64,000 nucleotides of DNA from Azotimanducus chitobiosivorans (GTDB taxonomy: Bacteria > Pseudomonadota > Gammaproteobacteria > Pseudomonadales > Azotimanducaceae): positions 2,976,001-3,040,000 of the forward strand of contig OZ241339.1 of assembly GCA_965200235.1 (NCBI GenBank), written 5' to 3'. The notes under the pieces are model-generated. The model was not told where the DNA came from. It saw only the letters and a list, made by a program, of their open reading frames with translations, and ran no database searches. Both the position numbers and the translations under genes were made by a program. Shown here piece after piece: positions 18,916 to 26,558 of the stretch (within the stretch, counting starts at the first letter, position 1; each line of letters begins with the position of its first letter).

Positions 18916-19557
18916 AGGTGCTCCCCATTCCTTGGACAGTTCGAGGCGGCAATAAGGTGTGCTCCGGTGAGTGGAAGCCCTGAAGGAAATGAAGTTTACG
19001 CGCATGATGGCTGGCCGGCAAACTCCGGTGTCCCGAGATGATCGGCACGAGGCAGCCCGGCCGCGTTACCGGCGGCGCCCGCCAAGGCCGCCGAAGGACT
19101 GGCGCGCCCCGCGAGGCACATGCTCGCGGGCGTGCGCCCGCCGAGCCTCGAATGGTTGTAGAAGTCGAGCCATGCCCCGATCAGCTCGCGCGCATGCCGA
19201 CCGTCCTCCAGCTCGTGCAGGTACACGCACTCGTACTTCAGCGACCGCCACAGCCGCTCGATGAAGATGTTGTCCAGGTACCGGCCGCGGCCGTCCATCG
19301 ACATCCTCGCCCCTGCCGCCAGCACCCTGCCCGTGAACGCCTCGCTCGTGAACTGCGAGCCTTGGTCGGTGTTGAAGATCCCCTGCGCCCTGCCCAGCAG
19401 CGCGTCCTCCCGCGCCGCCCTCGAACACCGCCGCCCCCTCCGACGCCTGCCGCTTCCATGCGCCCGCCTGGTTCGGGTGCAGCCCGTTGCGCTGCGCGAT
19501 CCCTTGGACCGTGTCGACCTCCTTCAGCGCCTCAAGCGCAACGCGCGCCTTGAAAAG
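18916..19557 (-). mobile_element. IS3-family remnant with fused orfA/orfB pieces
   Basis: Starts at an AGGTGCTCCCC terminus (18916) and carries on this strand a C-terminal piece of an IS3-type transposase: SMDGRGRYLDNIFIERLW, then LDFYNHSRLGGRTPASM, typical of the DDE domain end. Nearer 19400-19557 lies the beginning of orfA (VALEALKEVDTVQGIAQRNG). Most of orfB is missing, and the right terminus has been lost: the sequence departs from its relative at 24810-25223 near 19557. The element is non-functional. Gene-free sequence between 18782 and 18915 shows nothing else. Confidence 0.8.
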
Positions 19558-19573
19558 GGCTATCTGTCCGTCC

Positions 19574-19627
19574 TCAAAGTCATTTTGCGCGTTGTGGAGT
19601 CGAGAGTTCGAGCGAGAGCGGAAAGGC
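19574..19627 (+). repeat. 54-bp direct repeat, left copy
   Basis: This segment, containing TTGCGCGTTGTGGAGTCGAG, recurs at 20367-20420 with two mismatches. The two copies flank the 172-aa membrane protein gene in direct orientation. That suggests the gene and its flanks were inserted as a unit or are prone to deletion. Confidence 0.8.
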
Positions 19628-19756
19628 AGACCTCAAAGTGAATTGGCGTCCGATTCAATCTTGCGATGGAGCATATCGAGGGAAAGGGAATTCGAATGTT
19701 GGCAATGACGGAGTCGCTTTGATGTATGCTGTATTTCCAATGGAGGAGGAGTATCA

Positions 19757-20275
19757 ATGGTCAACGAATGGGTGGAGTCAGTGAATCCGCTCTGGTTCGT
19801 TTTTGCGTTCACAGTTCTGGCTGCCATGCTCACTGGCGTATGGAAGGTGGCTAGGTGGTCGCAGGAGGTTGACTCGGACCGAGAGTCCTTCAAGGAGTTT
19901 ATGTCCCATGTTCGCTCGCAAATTGACCAGATACTTGAAAGACTAAGAGGGGTTACCCCTGTAGCGGAGAGAGCGAGCCCGTTTCGACTGAACGAACTCG
20001 GACAAAAGGTGTCCGACTCTGCAAATGCGAAGGATTGGGCAAGCAGACACCTTGAAGAAGCAAAGCAAACGGTTGAGGGGCGTCCACCTTTCGAGGTGCA
20101 GAAATTCTGTTTCGAGTTTGCCTCAGAGCAGAATCTGACCGGCGAGGAAAAACAAATTATTCAACAGGTCGCTTTTGACAATGGCCTCAATCTGTCGCAT
20201 ATGATGGACGTGCTCGGGATTGAACTAAGGGACATGCTTCTCTCACCGAAGCAAGTGGACGAATTGTCATCTTAG
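19757..20275 (+). CDS. Single-pass membrane protein, unknown function
   Basis: A 172-aa protein with one hydrophobic segment at about residues 12-30 (PLWFVFAFTVLAAMLTGVW), followed by a charged, probably coiled-coil stretch (SHVRSQIDQILERLRG) and a soluble helical C-terminus. There is no signal peptidase site, so it is probably anchored with the C-terminus in the cytoplasm. The start is preceded by GGAGGAG, a strong ribosome binding site. I do not recognise the family. It stands alone between two 54-bp direct repeats, so it may be a transferred cargo gene. Confidence 0.75.
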   Translation: MVNEWVESVNPLWFVFAFTVLAAMLTGVWKVARWSQEVDSDRESFKEFMSHVRSQIDQILERLRGVTPVAERASPFRLNELGQKVSDSANAKDWASRHLEEAKQTVEGRPPFEVQKFCFEFASEQNLTGEEKQIIQQVAFDNGLNLSHMMDVLGIELRDMLLSPKQVDELSS

Positions 20276-20691
20276 GGAAGTGCGCTTAGAAAAGCAGCGG
20301 CGTTGCCCCCTTCGAGCGCAGGAACGTGGGGTCGGAGGCGTGCTCGCTGCAAAAATCTGACTAACGTCAAAGTCATCTTGCGCGTTGTGGAGTCGAGAGT
20401 TCGAGCGAGAGCGCAAAGGCGATTTACTTTGACGTTGAACTATTAAGCACCAACAACCTCAACACGATCAATCACGACCGCATCAATGAATAGCTCCGTG
20501 AAGAGGGTTGGAATCGCCCGCTCAAACGCACGCCTTCCGGGACCATGAATGTCTTATCGGGTGGAGATGTGCGACTTTGCTACCGCTCGCTGCTCGCCCA
20601 CAAGTTCCATCCGCTTCTCTCAGCGCTCCAACGTAGCGGAGCCTACTCGCACGAAGAAGCTCAGGCAGTATCGGCTGCCCCGGAAGCAAGT
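20276..20691. other. Gene-free stretch with repeat
   Basis: Apart from the right copy of the 54-bp direct repeat at 20367-20420, I see no gene, RNA or clear signal here. Short open frames on the plus strand run into the antisense of the HEPN-like gene and look like shadows. Confidence 0.5.
20367..20420 (+). repeat. 54-bp direct repeat, right copy
   Basis: Matches 19574-19627 at 52 of 54 positions by direct reading. It lies about 90 bases after the stop codon of the 172-aa gene. Confidence 0.8.
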
Positions 20692-21219
20692 TCAGAGACG
20701 AAGCGCCTCCTTTACTTCGGACGCCAGATCGTACACGTCCGCGAAGTCATATTCGCGACCGAGCTTTGGATCGTAGTAGCGTCCGTGCGCAAGCCAGTTC
20801 CGATAGCCGAGCGCGTTGCGGATATTCCCCGTCAGTCTCTCCGTCAGGGCACCGTGTCTCTTCCAAGCCGGAAGCAGATCGTCAGACAGGGACACTCTCT
20901 GCCCCTTGTCTTGGTACAACTCGCGAAGCTCTCGTGAAAGTTGATCCTTTTGCCTCGCGTAGCAGCGGCGGAGGAATTCAGTCTGAAATGCCGCCTCAAT
21001 CGACGCCAGCACCATCATCGCGAAAGCCGCGCCAGCCTGGTATAGATTCTCGTCCCGTTCGGCCCGAATTTCTTCCTCTGAATAGAATGCGAATCTGGTT
21101 GCAAAATCGGGGCTGGCTTCTGTGTAGTACAAGTGTATGGCAGCTTCCATAATCGCATGGTGCGTGGCTACATCATCGGCTGTTGGATACGCTGTCGATA
21201 ATGCTACCCTCTTAGCCAC
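20692..21219 (-). CDS. HEPN-like protein (Rx4H motif), overlapping partner gene
   Basis: A 175-aa, largely helical protein. Near the C-terminus it has GYRNWLAHGRYY, in which RNWLAH is the Rx4H catalytic motif of HEPN ribonucleases. I start it at a GTG whose first eight bases overlap the end of the upstream gene; a later ATG (MEAAIHLYY) is possible. HEPN proteins are common toxins in toxin-antitoxin and abortive-infection modules, where they cleave RNA. The usual MNT nucleotidyltransferase antitoxin is not present. Its coupled partner is an unrecognised 190-aa protein. Enzymatic activity is inferred from one motif. Confidence 0.7.
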   Translation of the reverse strand: MAKRVALSTAYPTADDVATHHAIMEAAIHLYYTEASPDFATRFAFYSEEEIRAERDENLYQAGAAFAMMVLASIEAAFQTEFLRRCYARQKDQLSRELRELYQDKGQRVSLSDDLLPAWKRHGALTERLTGNIRNALGYRNWLAHGRYYDPKLGREYDFADVYDLASEVKEALRL

Positions 21220-21784
21220 TCGAGACTTCCATGATTGCGTCCCGGAACGAATCTTCATTGAATTGCACGACACTGCTTTTTGGAGGCGGTGTTGTCGCGA
21301 TGTACCAGCCCGCATCTCCTGCGTCACCCCTCAGCATGGAATGGCTTGACTCTTCAACGGTGCCGCCACGTTCAGCAACTCTATATTTTAGTGCCGGCCC
21401 TCCTTTTTCAAGCAGCACGATCTTCAGTGTCGCTCGCGGTCCCGACAAATCCACTCGCCCTCTTGCTCCAATCAGCTGAGCACCGATTGGTTTTGCCACG
21501 ATTTTGTCGTGTCCTATGTCAAAAGTGAGCTCATGCGCTTGGTAGGCCCCTAGATACTCTTCCTCCAGTGGTACCAGATGCCGCCTGATTTCGATTCCGT
21601 ATGGCTGGAGGTGTTTTTCCATCTGCTCATATAGACCCTCAAGTTCTTGGAGCCAATCATTTCTCCGCTTGTCCCAATCGACAGCTTTTTCTGATTTTGC
21701 CTGCGCGGTCTTGCGTTCCACAAATTCTTGGAAATCCTGAGCGGTCATTATCGTGCCCTCGCCCGATGCGTTTTGGATGCTCAT
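21212..21784 (-). CDS. Unknown 190-aa protein coupled to the HEPN gene
   Basis: A helical N-terminal half (EFVERKTAQAKSEKAVDWDK, then LQELEGLYEQMEKHLQPYG) is followed by a beta-rich half (TLKIVLLEKGGPALKYRVAE). No membrane segment or known domain is visible. The ATG at 21748 is preceded by GAGGG at a good distance and may be the real start (178 aa); the longer form begins at 21784. It overlaps the HEPN-like gene by eight bases and precedes it, which is the usual position of an antitoxin, but that role is only a suggestion. Confidence 0.68.
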   Translation of the reverse strand: MSIQNASGEGTIMTAQDFQEFVERKTAQAKSEKAVDWDKRRNDWLQELEGLYEQMEKHLQPYGIEIRRHLVPLEEEYLGAYQAHELTFDIGHDKIVAKPIGAQLIGARGRVDLSGPRATLKIVLLEKGGPALKYRVAERGGTVEESSHSMLRGDAGDAGWYIATTPPPKSSVVQFNEDSFRDAIMEVSSG

Positions 21785-22176
21785 TGTCCCATTTGCAATG
21801 GCAAGTCGGCAAACTCCTGAAGACAGAATCAGCGATTCCCGCTACGGAAGCTCATGTCTGATTGAATTGTGCGGTGGCTAGAACCGAGGATCGCATTGAG
21901 GCTAGCCTTGATTCCAAAGCATACCGGCAGTGAAGTGGTCGGGCAGCGAACAAGTTTGGCAATAACTACCCCTATTCTCTACAGCTTTTTCTCACTGTCG
22001 CTGTTTCATAGACTTTGGAAGCTTGGCGGGAATCGCTGACCGCTCGTTCAATGCCGTTACCCTCCCCCAGATCCAGCGGCCGCTTACCTGTATGGCTGGT
22101 TTCGGCTTAAGGGTCTAAGAAGTCAACGAAGCATACTTATCGATGCCCATAAACTGCCTAAACGACTCCGACCGCT
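21785..22176. other. Gene-free stretch
   Basis: I see no supportable gene, structured RNA or repeat here. It separates the HEPN pair from the two small genes to the right and should contain the promoter of the HEPN pair near 21785-21850. Confidence 0.4.
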
Positions 22177-22317
22177 TCATTGGGCTAATTGCTCCCCCAG
22201 TTCTTCGACACTGCCACTCGTCCGCTCCTCGACATCCGTACCTTCTGATGATTCGGCGTCGTCATCACTTGAGTCAGACCTCTGCATTCTTGTCACTTCG
22301 GAGCTACTTGGCTTCAC
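22177..22317 (-). CDS. Possible small acidic protein
   Basis: A 46-aa frame beginning with GTG within the last codons of the 158-aa gene upstream (14-base overlap) and rich in Ser, Asp and Glu (SSDDDAESSEGTDVEERTSG). The coupling suggests translation, but composition alone cannot prove it. It could instead be a frameshifted tail of the 158-aa protein. Confidence 0.3.
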   Translation of the reverse strand: MKPSSSEVTRMQRSDSSDDDAESSEGTDVEERTSGSVEELGEQLAQ

Positions 22318-22780
22318 CGCCTCGGCGCAAGTCGGGGACGACCTGCAAACTCTCCCCAATGCTCTTGAGACGCTGCTGTTCAATCATCCTATAGACGAGT
22401 TTGAGCCGTCGCTTGGCTTCAACTATGCGAAATACGTATAGATACAGTTTCTTGGAATCGTCATTTGAAAACTTCGGATTTCCGGGCACGACGTAATCAA
22501 GAGAATTGAAAGTGGCGGAACTCTCGTTCGGCAACGGAGTATCTTGCGAGTCGACTAGGCCAAGCGCTGATTCGGCTTGTTGAAAGTAACCACGCAGATT
22601 GCAGTTTGATGCCAACCGATTGTATATGTCAGCCACTTCAATGTTCCGGTCACTCTCCTTGTGTTCGTCAAGGTCAGGCTGAGAAAGCATTTCGCTTAGA
22701 ACGGACAGGATATCCTCGCGGGATTCACGCGAATCAGGAGCTTCACGCTGTTGTCGAGCTGCTGCTACTAGATTGGCCAC
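22304..22780 (-). CDS. Unknown 158-aa protein
   Basis: A GTG-started, mostly helical, charged protein (EDILSVLSEMLSQPDLDEH, then IYNRLASNCNLRGYFQQAES) with a basic C-terminal helix. I recognise no domain, signal peptide or membrane segment. It sits immediately left of a tandem pair of palindromic repeat elements. Confidence 0.55.
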   Translation of the reverse strand: MANLVAAARQQREAPDSRESREDILSVLSEMLSQPDLDEHKESDRNIEVADIYNRLASNCNLRGYFQQAESALGLVDSQDTPLPNESSATFNSLDYVVPGNPKFSNDDSKKLYLYVFRIVEAKRRLKLVYRMIEQQRLKSIGESLQVVPDLRRGGEAK

Positions 22781-22812
22781 GGGCGATTTATCCTATTACT
22801 ACAGGATGGCAC

Positions 22813-23079
22813 CTAGTGTCCTGTCCCATAAATAAGTGTGGTTCAGAGTGAGCACAATCGCCGACGGCAAGGCGCAGTCCGCAGGGAATATCGGGCATAT
22901 TGCCAAGGGCTGGAACGCAGCCGCCGGCGATTGTGCCCACTCCCGAAGGGCGCGCAGGAGAAGGGTTGTGGCCGCGTTGCGTCCCTTGGCAATACGGCAA
23001 AGTATTGCCTGCTTCAGCGCCTTGCCACAGCCCTTCTCCTGCGCGCTGAACCCACACTTATTTATGGGACAGGACACTA
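22813..23079. repeat. CTAG-bounded palindromic repeat element A
   Basis: The ends are inverted repeats of about 27 bases (CTAGTGTCCTGTCCCATAAA and its complement). Inside, two copies of a core of about 55 bases face each other: AAGGCGC..CGCAGGGAATA, then TATTGCCAAGGG, then GAACGC. The same core occurs in elements B (23079), C (39819) and D (57611). It encodes nothing convincing. It looks like a non-autonomous, REP/MITE-like repeat inserted at a CTAG. Confidence 0.75.
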
Positions 23080-23345
23080 GTACTCCATCAAACTAATAAT
23101 GCCGTATCAGTGGCGACAGGCAGGTTCCGTGCAAGGCGCGTCGCGCAGGGAATACCCCGCCGTATTGCCAAGCGGCGCAACGCCGCACGGGGCCTGCCTG
23201 TCGCCACCCGGAGGGCGCGCCCACAAGCGCCCATCTGCTGCGTTGCGACCCTTGGCAATATGCCCGATATTCCCTGCGGGCCGCGCCTTGCATCTGGGCG
23301 CTTGTGGGTGCGCTGATCCGGCATTATTAGTTTGATGGAGTACTA
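23079..23345. repeat. CTAG-bounded palindromic repeat element B
   Basis: Abuts element A, sharing the CTAG between them. Its ends are AGTACTCCATCAAACTAATA and the complement. Inside are two facing copies of the core GCAAGGCGCG.CGCAGGGAAT, then TATTGCCAAG. Its right half is almost the same as element D near 57.6 kb and its left half resembles element C near 39.8 kb. Confidence 0.78.
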
Positions 23346-23432
23346 GCATACCTCAGATGAGCCTTCCCGCAGATGCAGCCATTGCACCTCAGTGCTTCTT
23401 CGGGTGTCAAAAGAAGACATGCCTAATGCGGT

Positions 23433-24680
23433 TCATCTGGCATACGAACCCCCTTTTTCCTCGATCAACGCCCAAGGTCTGACGGATACAGTTTGACCAA
23501 ACGAGCGTGTTCTCTCTTTGATGTAGTCGTGCATGGACGGGATAGGGACTGTGAGGTTGCCGGTCGCGTCCGCTTGAAGCACTCCGCGATGTATCAGCAC
23601 GTCATATGCGTCTTCGGATGGGAGCATTTTTTCGAGAATCGGTTCATGCGCATAGGCACGTTCAATGGTTTTGTGGACTTCAAGCTCGCTGACTCCGTGC
23701 CCTTTCGGTATTGTCGAAACCACTTCGAATAAAAGGGGGGTAGGGATCGTCTCTACACGATGGCTGTAATATTCTTCCCGACGCGCTTGTGAGCGTTGTT
23801 GTATGGCACTGATGTCGCATTCTGCGAGGCGACCATTGACGGTGATGAGTTCTTCGCTGATGGCGTGTAGCGTGTTTGTCAAATGCTGTGGCCACCCCAT
23901 CGACTCGTCAACAACGAGTTGTTGGAGACGGGTGATGTCGCCGTGACGATCAATTCCAAATGTTTCGTTGTCAAGAAACGCTTCAAACGCGGCAAGCACT
24001 TCTTGGTCTTGGAGGGGTTGGAGTGTCGTTACGTTGCCAGACGAAAGCCGTGAGATACCAAGCTGATTCAATTTTGCTTGGGTGTCGCTTAATCCACCGG
24101 CAATCAACGACACATTGCCGGTACTCCCTTCATGGAGTTGTTGAAGAATTGAACTCTTCCCGTCCGGCATATCACCATTTGCGTTTTGTGCTTCGTCAAG
24201 GAATAAGAGCAGTGGTTTATCTCTATTCTTTCGCAATGACATCAAATGCTGAATTGTTGTGATGTCTTGTGGCACGTCTGATGATGAAACTTCTGTGCCC
24301 CCAGAACCAACCCCAACATTGATACCACCATGTACTCGCTTTTGATAGGTTTTCTTGAGCTTCTTGGCACGTTTCGGTTCGAGTTGTTTCAACACTTCAA
24401 ACAATGCGATGTCCGGTTGGTGAACTATTGAAACTGACAACCGTGCGGTGACACATTCGTCTTGTAGTGTTTCTTTCAGGTGGTTCAGTAACGCTGTCTT
24501 ACCTGCACCCGGCGCACCTTGAAAGACGAGGATGTTTCCTTGGGTTTTCCCTGCTCGCAAGTTACGGAGTATCCCTTGCGCCATACCTTGCTCTTGTTCG
24601 CGGCCTGTAAAAAAAAGCGGTGACTGACGATCACCTTCATCAATATATGATTGAACGGCTTGGGGGTCGAATTGGCTCAT
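23433..24680 (-). CDS. Solitary AAA ATPase (ORC/AAA_16-like)
   Basis: A 415-aa ATPase with FTGREQE near residues 24-30, a feature of AAA_16/ORC-like proteins. Walker A is QGAPGAGKTALL at about 54-65 and Walker B is LLLFLDEAQNA near 160. The C-terminus looks like a winged-helix region (HGVSELEVHKTIERAY). Start chosen at the MSQFDP methionine; 22 further codons upstream are open. The gene is visibly AT-richer than its neighbours, which suggests recent acquisition. No partner gene is adjacent, only repeats and an insertion-sequence derivative. Its role is unknown. Confidence 0.82.
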   Translation of the reverse strand: MSQFDPQAVQSYIDEGDRQSPLFFTGREQEQGMAQGILRNLRAGKTQGNILVFQGAPGAGKTALLNHLKETLQDECVTARLSVSIVHQPDIALFEVLKQLEPKRAKKLKKTYQKRVHGGINVGVGSGGTEVSSSDVPQDITTIQHLMSLRKNRDKPLLLFLDEAQNANGDMPDGKSSILQQLHEGSTGNVSLIAGGLSDTQAKLNQLGISRLSSGNVTTLQPLQDQEVLAAFEAFLDNETFGIDRHGDITRLQQLVVDESMGWPQHLTNTLHAISEELITVNGRLAECDISAIQQRSQARREEYYSHRVETIPTPLLFEVVSTIPKGHGVSELEVHKTIERAYAHEPILEKMLPSEDAYDVLIHRGVLQADATGNLTVPIPSMHDYIKERTRSFGQTVSVRPWALIEEKGGSYAR

Positions 24681-24809
24681 CAGGTAAACCCGCAGGGTTT
24701 TGCCGAATGTCCCTATTTTAGTGGAAATAGAATCGTGATGGGTCAATATGCACGGTTGAGCTTGGCGCGTACTTAAGGTATTTACGTAGCAAAATCAGCA
24801 ACGCTGATT

Positions 24810-25223
24810 GAGGTGCTCCCCATTCCTTGGACAGTTCGAGGGCGAAAATAAGATGTGCTCCGGTGAGTGAATGCCCTGAAGTAAATAAAGTTTACGCGCA
24901 TGATGGCTGGCTGGCAAGCTCCGGTGTCCCGAGATGATCGGCACGAGGCAGCCCGGCCGCGTTACCGGCGGCGCCCGCCAAGGCCGCCGAAGGACTGGCG
25001 CGCCCCGCGAGGCACACGCTCGCGGGCATGCGCCCACCTGGTTCGGGTGCAGCCCGTTGCGCTGCGCGATCCCTTGCACCGTGTCGACCTCCTTCAGCGC
25101 CTCAAGCGCAACGCGCGCCTTGAAACCCGCCGTGAAACTTCTCCTTTTTTGACCCATTCCTGTGTCTCCCTCTTCAGCTCGGAGCACACCTTGGCAACCT
25201 ATCCGAAAATTGGGGAGCACCTC
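24810..25223. mobile_element. IS3-family internal-deletion derivative (MITE-like)
   Basis: Bounded by inverted GAGGTGCTCCCC termini. On the minus strand it starts with the first 45 or so codons of an IS3 orfA (MGQKRRSFTAGFKARVALEA), then jumps to sequence matching the far left end of the element at 18916. Almost the whole transposase is deleted while both termini survive, so it could be mobilised in trans. Its right end abuts CGGTTGTCGG, which is contiguous with CTTGGAG downstream of the first Rpn gene. The element therefore inserted in the flank of the duplicated Rpn unit. Confidence 0.82.
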
Positions 25224-25245
25224 GGTTGTCGGGATTGTCGATCAG

Positions 25246-26274
25246 CTAGTGAGCGCCGCGTCCATTCGGAAGCTTGGAGAGAAGCTCATCTTCGCTCGCG
25301 CTGTCCACAATCCAGTCGGAGACCTGCTCGAAGTCCGCCGCACTGTTCACGTTCGCGAGATGCTCGCCGAGGCTCTCCCCCGCGCGGCGGCCGAACCTTC
25401 GCGTCGCCTGGCGGCCAAGCCAAGCGCGCTGCTCCTGCCGCAGCGTGCTTGTGGCTTGCTCGGCACCTCGCTCGACACCTTGTTCGATGCCTTGCACAAC
25501 GCCTTGCTCGAAGCGTAGCTCCATAATATCCTTCTTTATTTCCTCCACCACATCGGGGAACTCTTCCATCCAGTTCATCAGCACCTCCTTCCGGTCTGCT
25601 TCTTTGTATTTCGTCGGCCAGAGCACTTCGTACACCCACAGGGTCAGGTCACGGCAGAACTCCCTGTCCGCCTCGCCCCACCGCCGCCGCGCCGCCGCCA
25701 AGACCTCCCGCGCCTCCGCGTTGCCCGGCGCACCCGCCATCCTGACCACCAGCGACATGCGGCCGTCCTCGGATTGTTGACTTGACGACAGCGCCCCGGC
25801 GTCGAGCAGAAGATAGCACTTCTCCGGCATGAACGCCAGCAGCCCGGGCGGGCAATCCGTCGCTTCGCGCAGGCTTTGCGCCGCGCGCCAGCGTCGCCGC
25901 CCCGTGTAGAACACCACGGGGATGATCGCGGGCACCCTCTCCCCCCCGCGCTGGCAGTCCTCCCACAGCATCGCGCACTGCACCGCCATCCTTGATGCCA
26001 TCGCCGCGTCGGGGGCGGACTGCGCCTCGATGAGCAGCAGGATGCGCGCGCCGTCCCGCAGCGCGAACTCCCACGCGACGTCGGCGCGGCGCAGCGCGAG
26101 GCTCGAACCGACGCGCTCCTCTGGGAAGCGCCTCAGCGTCGCCGGGTTGAACTCCGGGAGCAGCCCTTGCGGGAGGAAGCGTCGCAGCATCTCCGCCACG
26201 ACATCGGCGTGCGCGAACAGTCGCTTCGCGATGCGGTCGTGTCCTTCGCGCACTTGGGTTCTGTCATCGGCCAT
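25246..26274 (-). CDS. Rpn family recombination-promoting nuclease (copy 2)
   Basis: A 343-aa close paralogue of the protein at 8694-9698, with the same HDRIAKRLFA start region, LLIEAQS core and DUF4351-like C-terminus. It differs by scattered substitutions and by an expanded VVQGIEQGVERG repeat in the linker. The start is the MADD methionine preceded by AGTAGGGGC; the frame is open for 65 further codons upstream. Homology with copy 1 continues into both flanks. It lies on the adhesin-2 side of the island. Confidence 0.88.
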   Translation of the reverse strand: MADDRTQVREGHDRIAKRLFAHADVVAEMLRRFLPQGLLPEFNPATLRRFPEERVGSSLALRRADVAWEFALRDGARILLLIEAQSAPDAAMASRMAVQCAMLWEDCQRGGERVPAIIPVVFYTGRRRWRAAQSLREATDCPPGLLAFMPEKCYLLLDAGALSSSQQSEDGRMSLVVRMAGAPGNAEAREVLAAARRRWGEADREFCRDLTLWVYEVLWPTKYKEADRKEVLMNWMEEFPDVVEEIKKDIMELRFEQGVVQGIEQGVERGAEQATSTLRQEQRAWLGRQATRRFGRRAGESLGEHLANVNSAADFEQVSDWIVDSASEDELLSKLPNGRGAH

Positions 26275-26558
26275 GCCCCTACTGTGACAGGAACTCGCGA
26301 GGGTCGTGGTGCGACATCCGCCGGACCTCATGTGCGAAGTCGGCGTTTCGGCGTGTGCGACTTTTCGTAGACTTGGGAGTGATCCTGCTTTGGGATGCGG
26401 ATCTGCCTTCTTCGGGAGGAAGGCCGTCAATACAAGGTTGAGCGCACGACTAAACATGTCCCTTATCAAGGAATTAGGGTGTAGCGTCTGATTCCGCCCT
26501 TATAAAGAGATTATCTGGCATAATTCGCCGCTAACCCTAATTAAAGAAGGTTGAACGG

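Noticed and set aside
22813..23345. Possible CRISPR array because of repeated core units
   Set aside because: The copies are in facing orientation, differ in length and have no regular spacers; no cas genes are visible.
22838..23349. Several open frames within the palindromic elements that give similar peptides
   Set aside because: The similarity comes from the repeated core read in different frames; there are no ribosome binding sites or domains.
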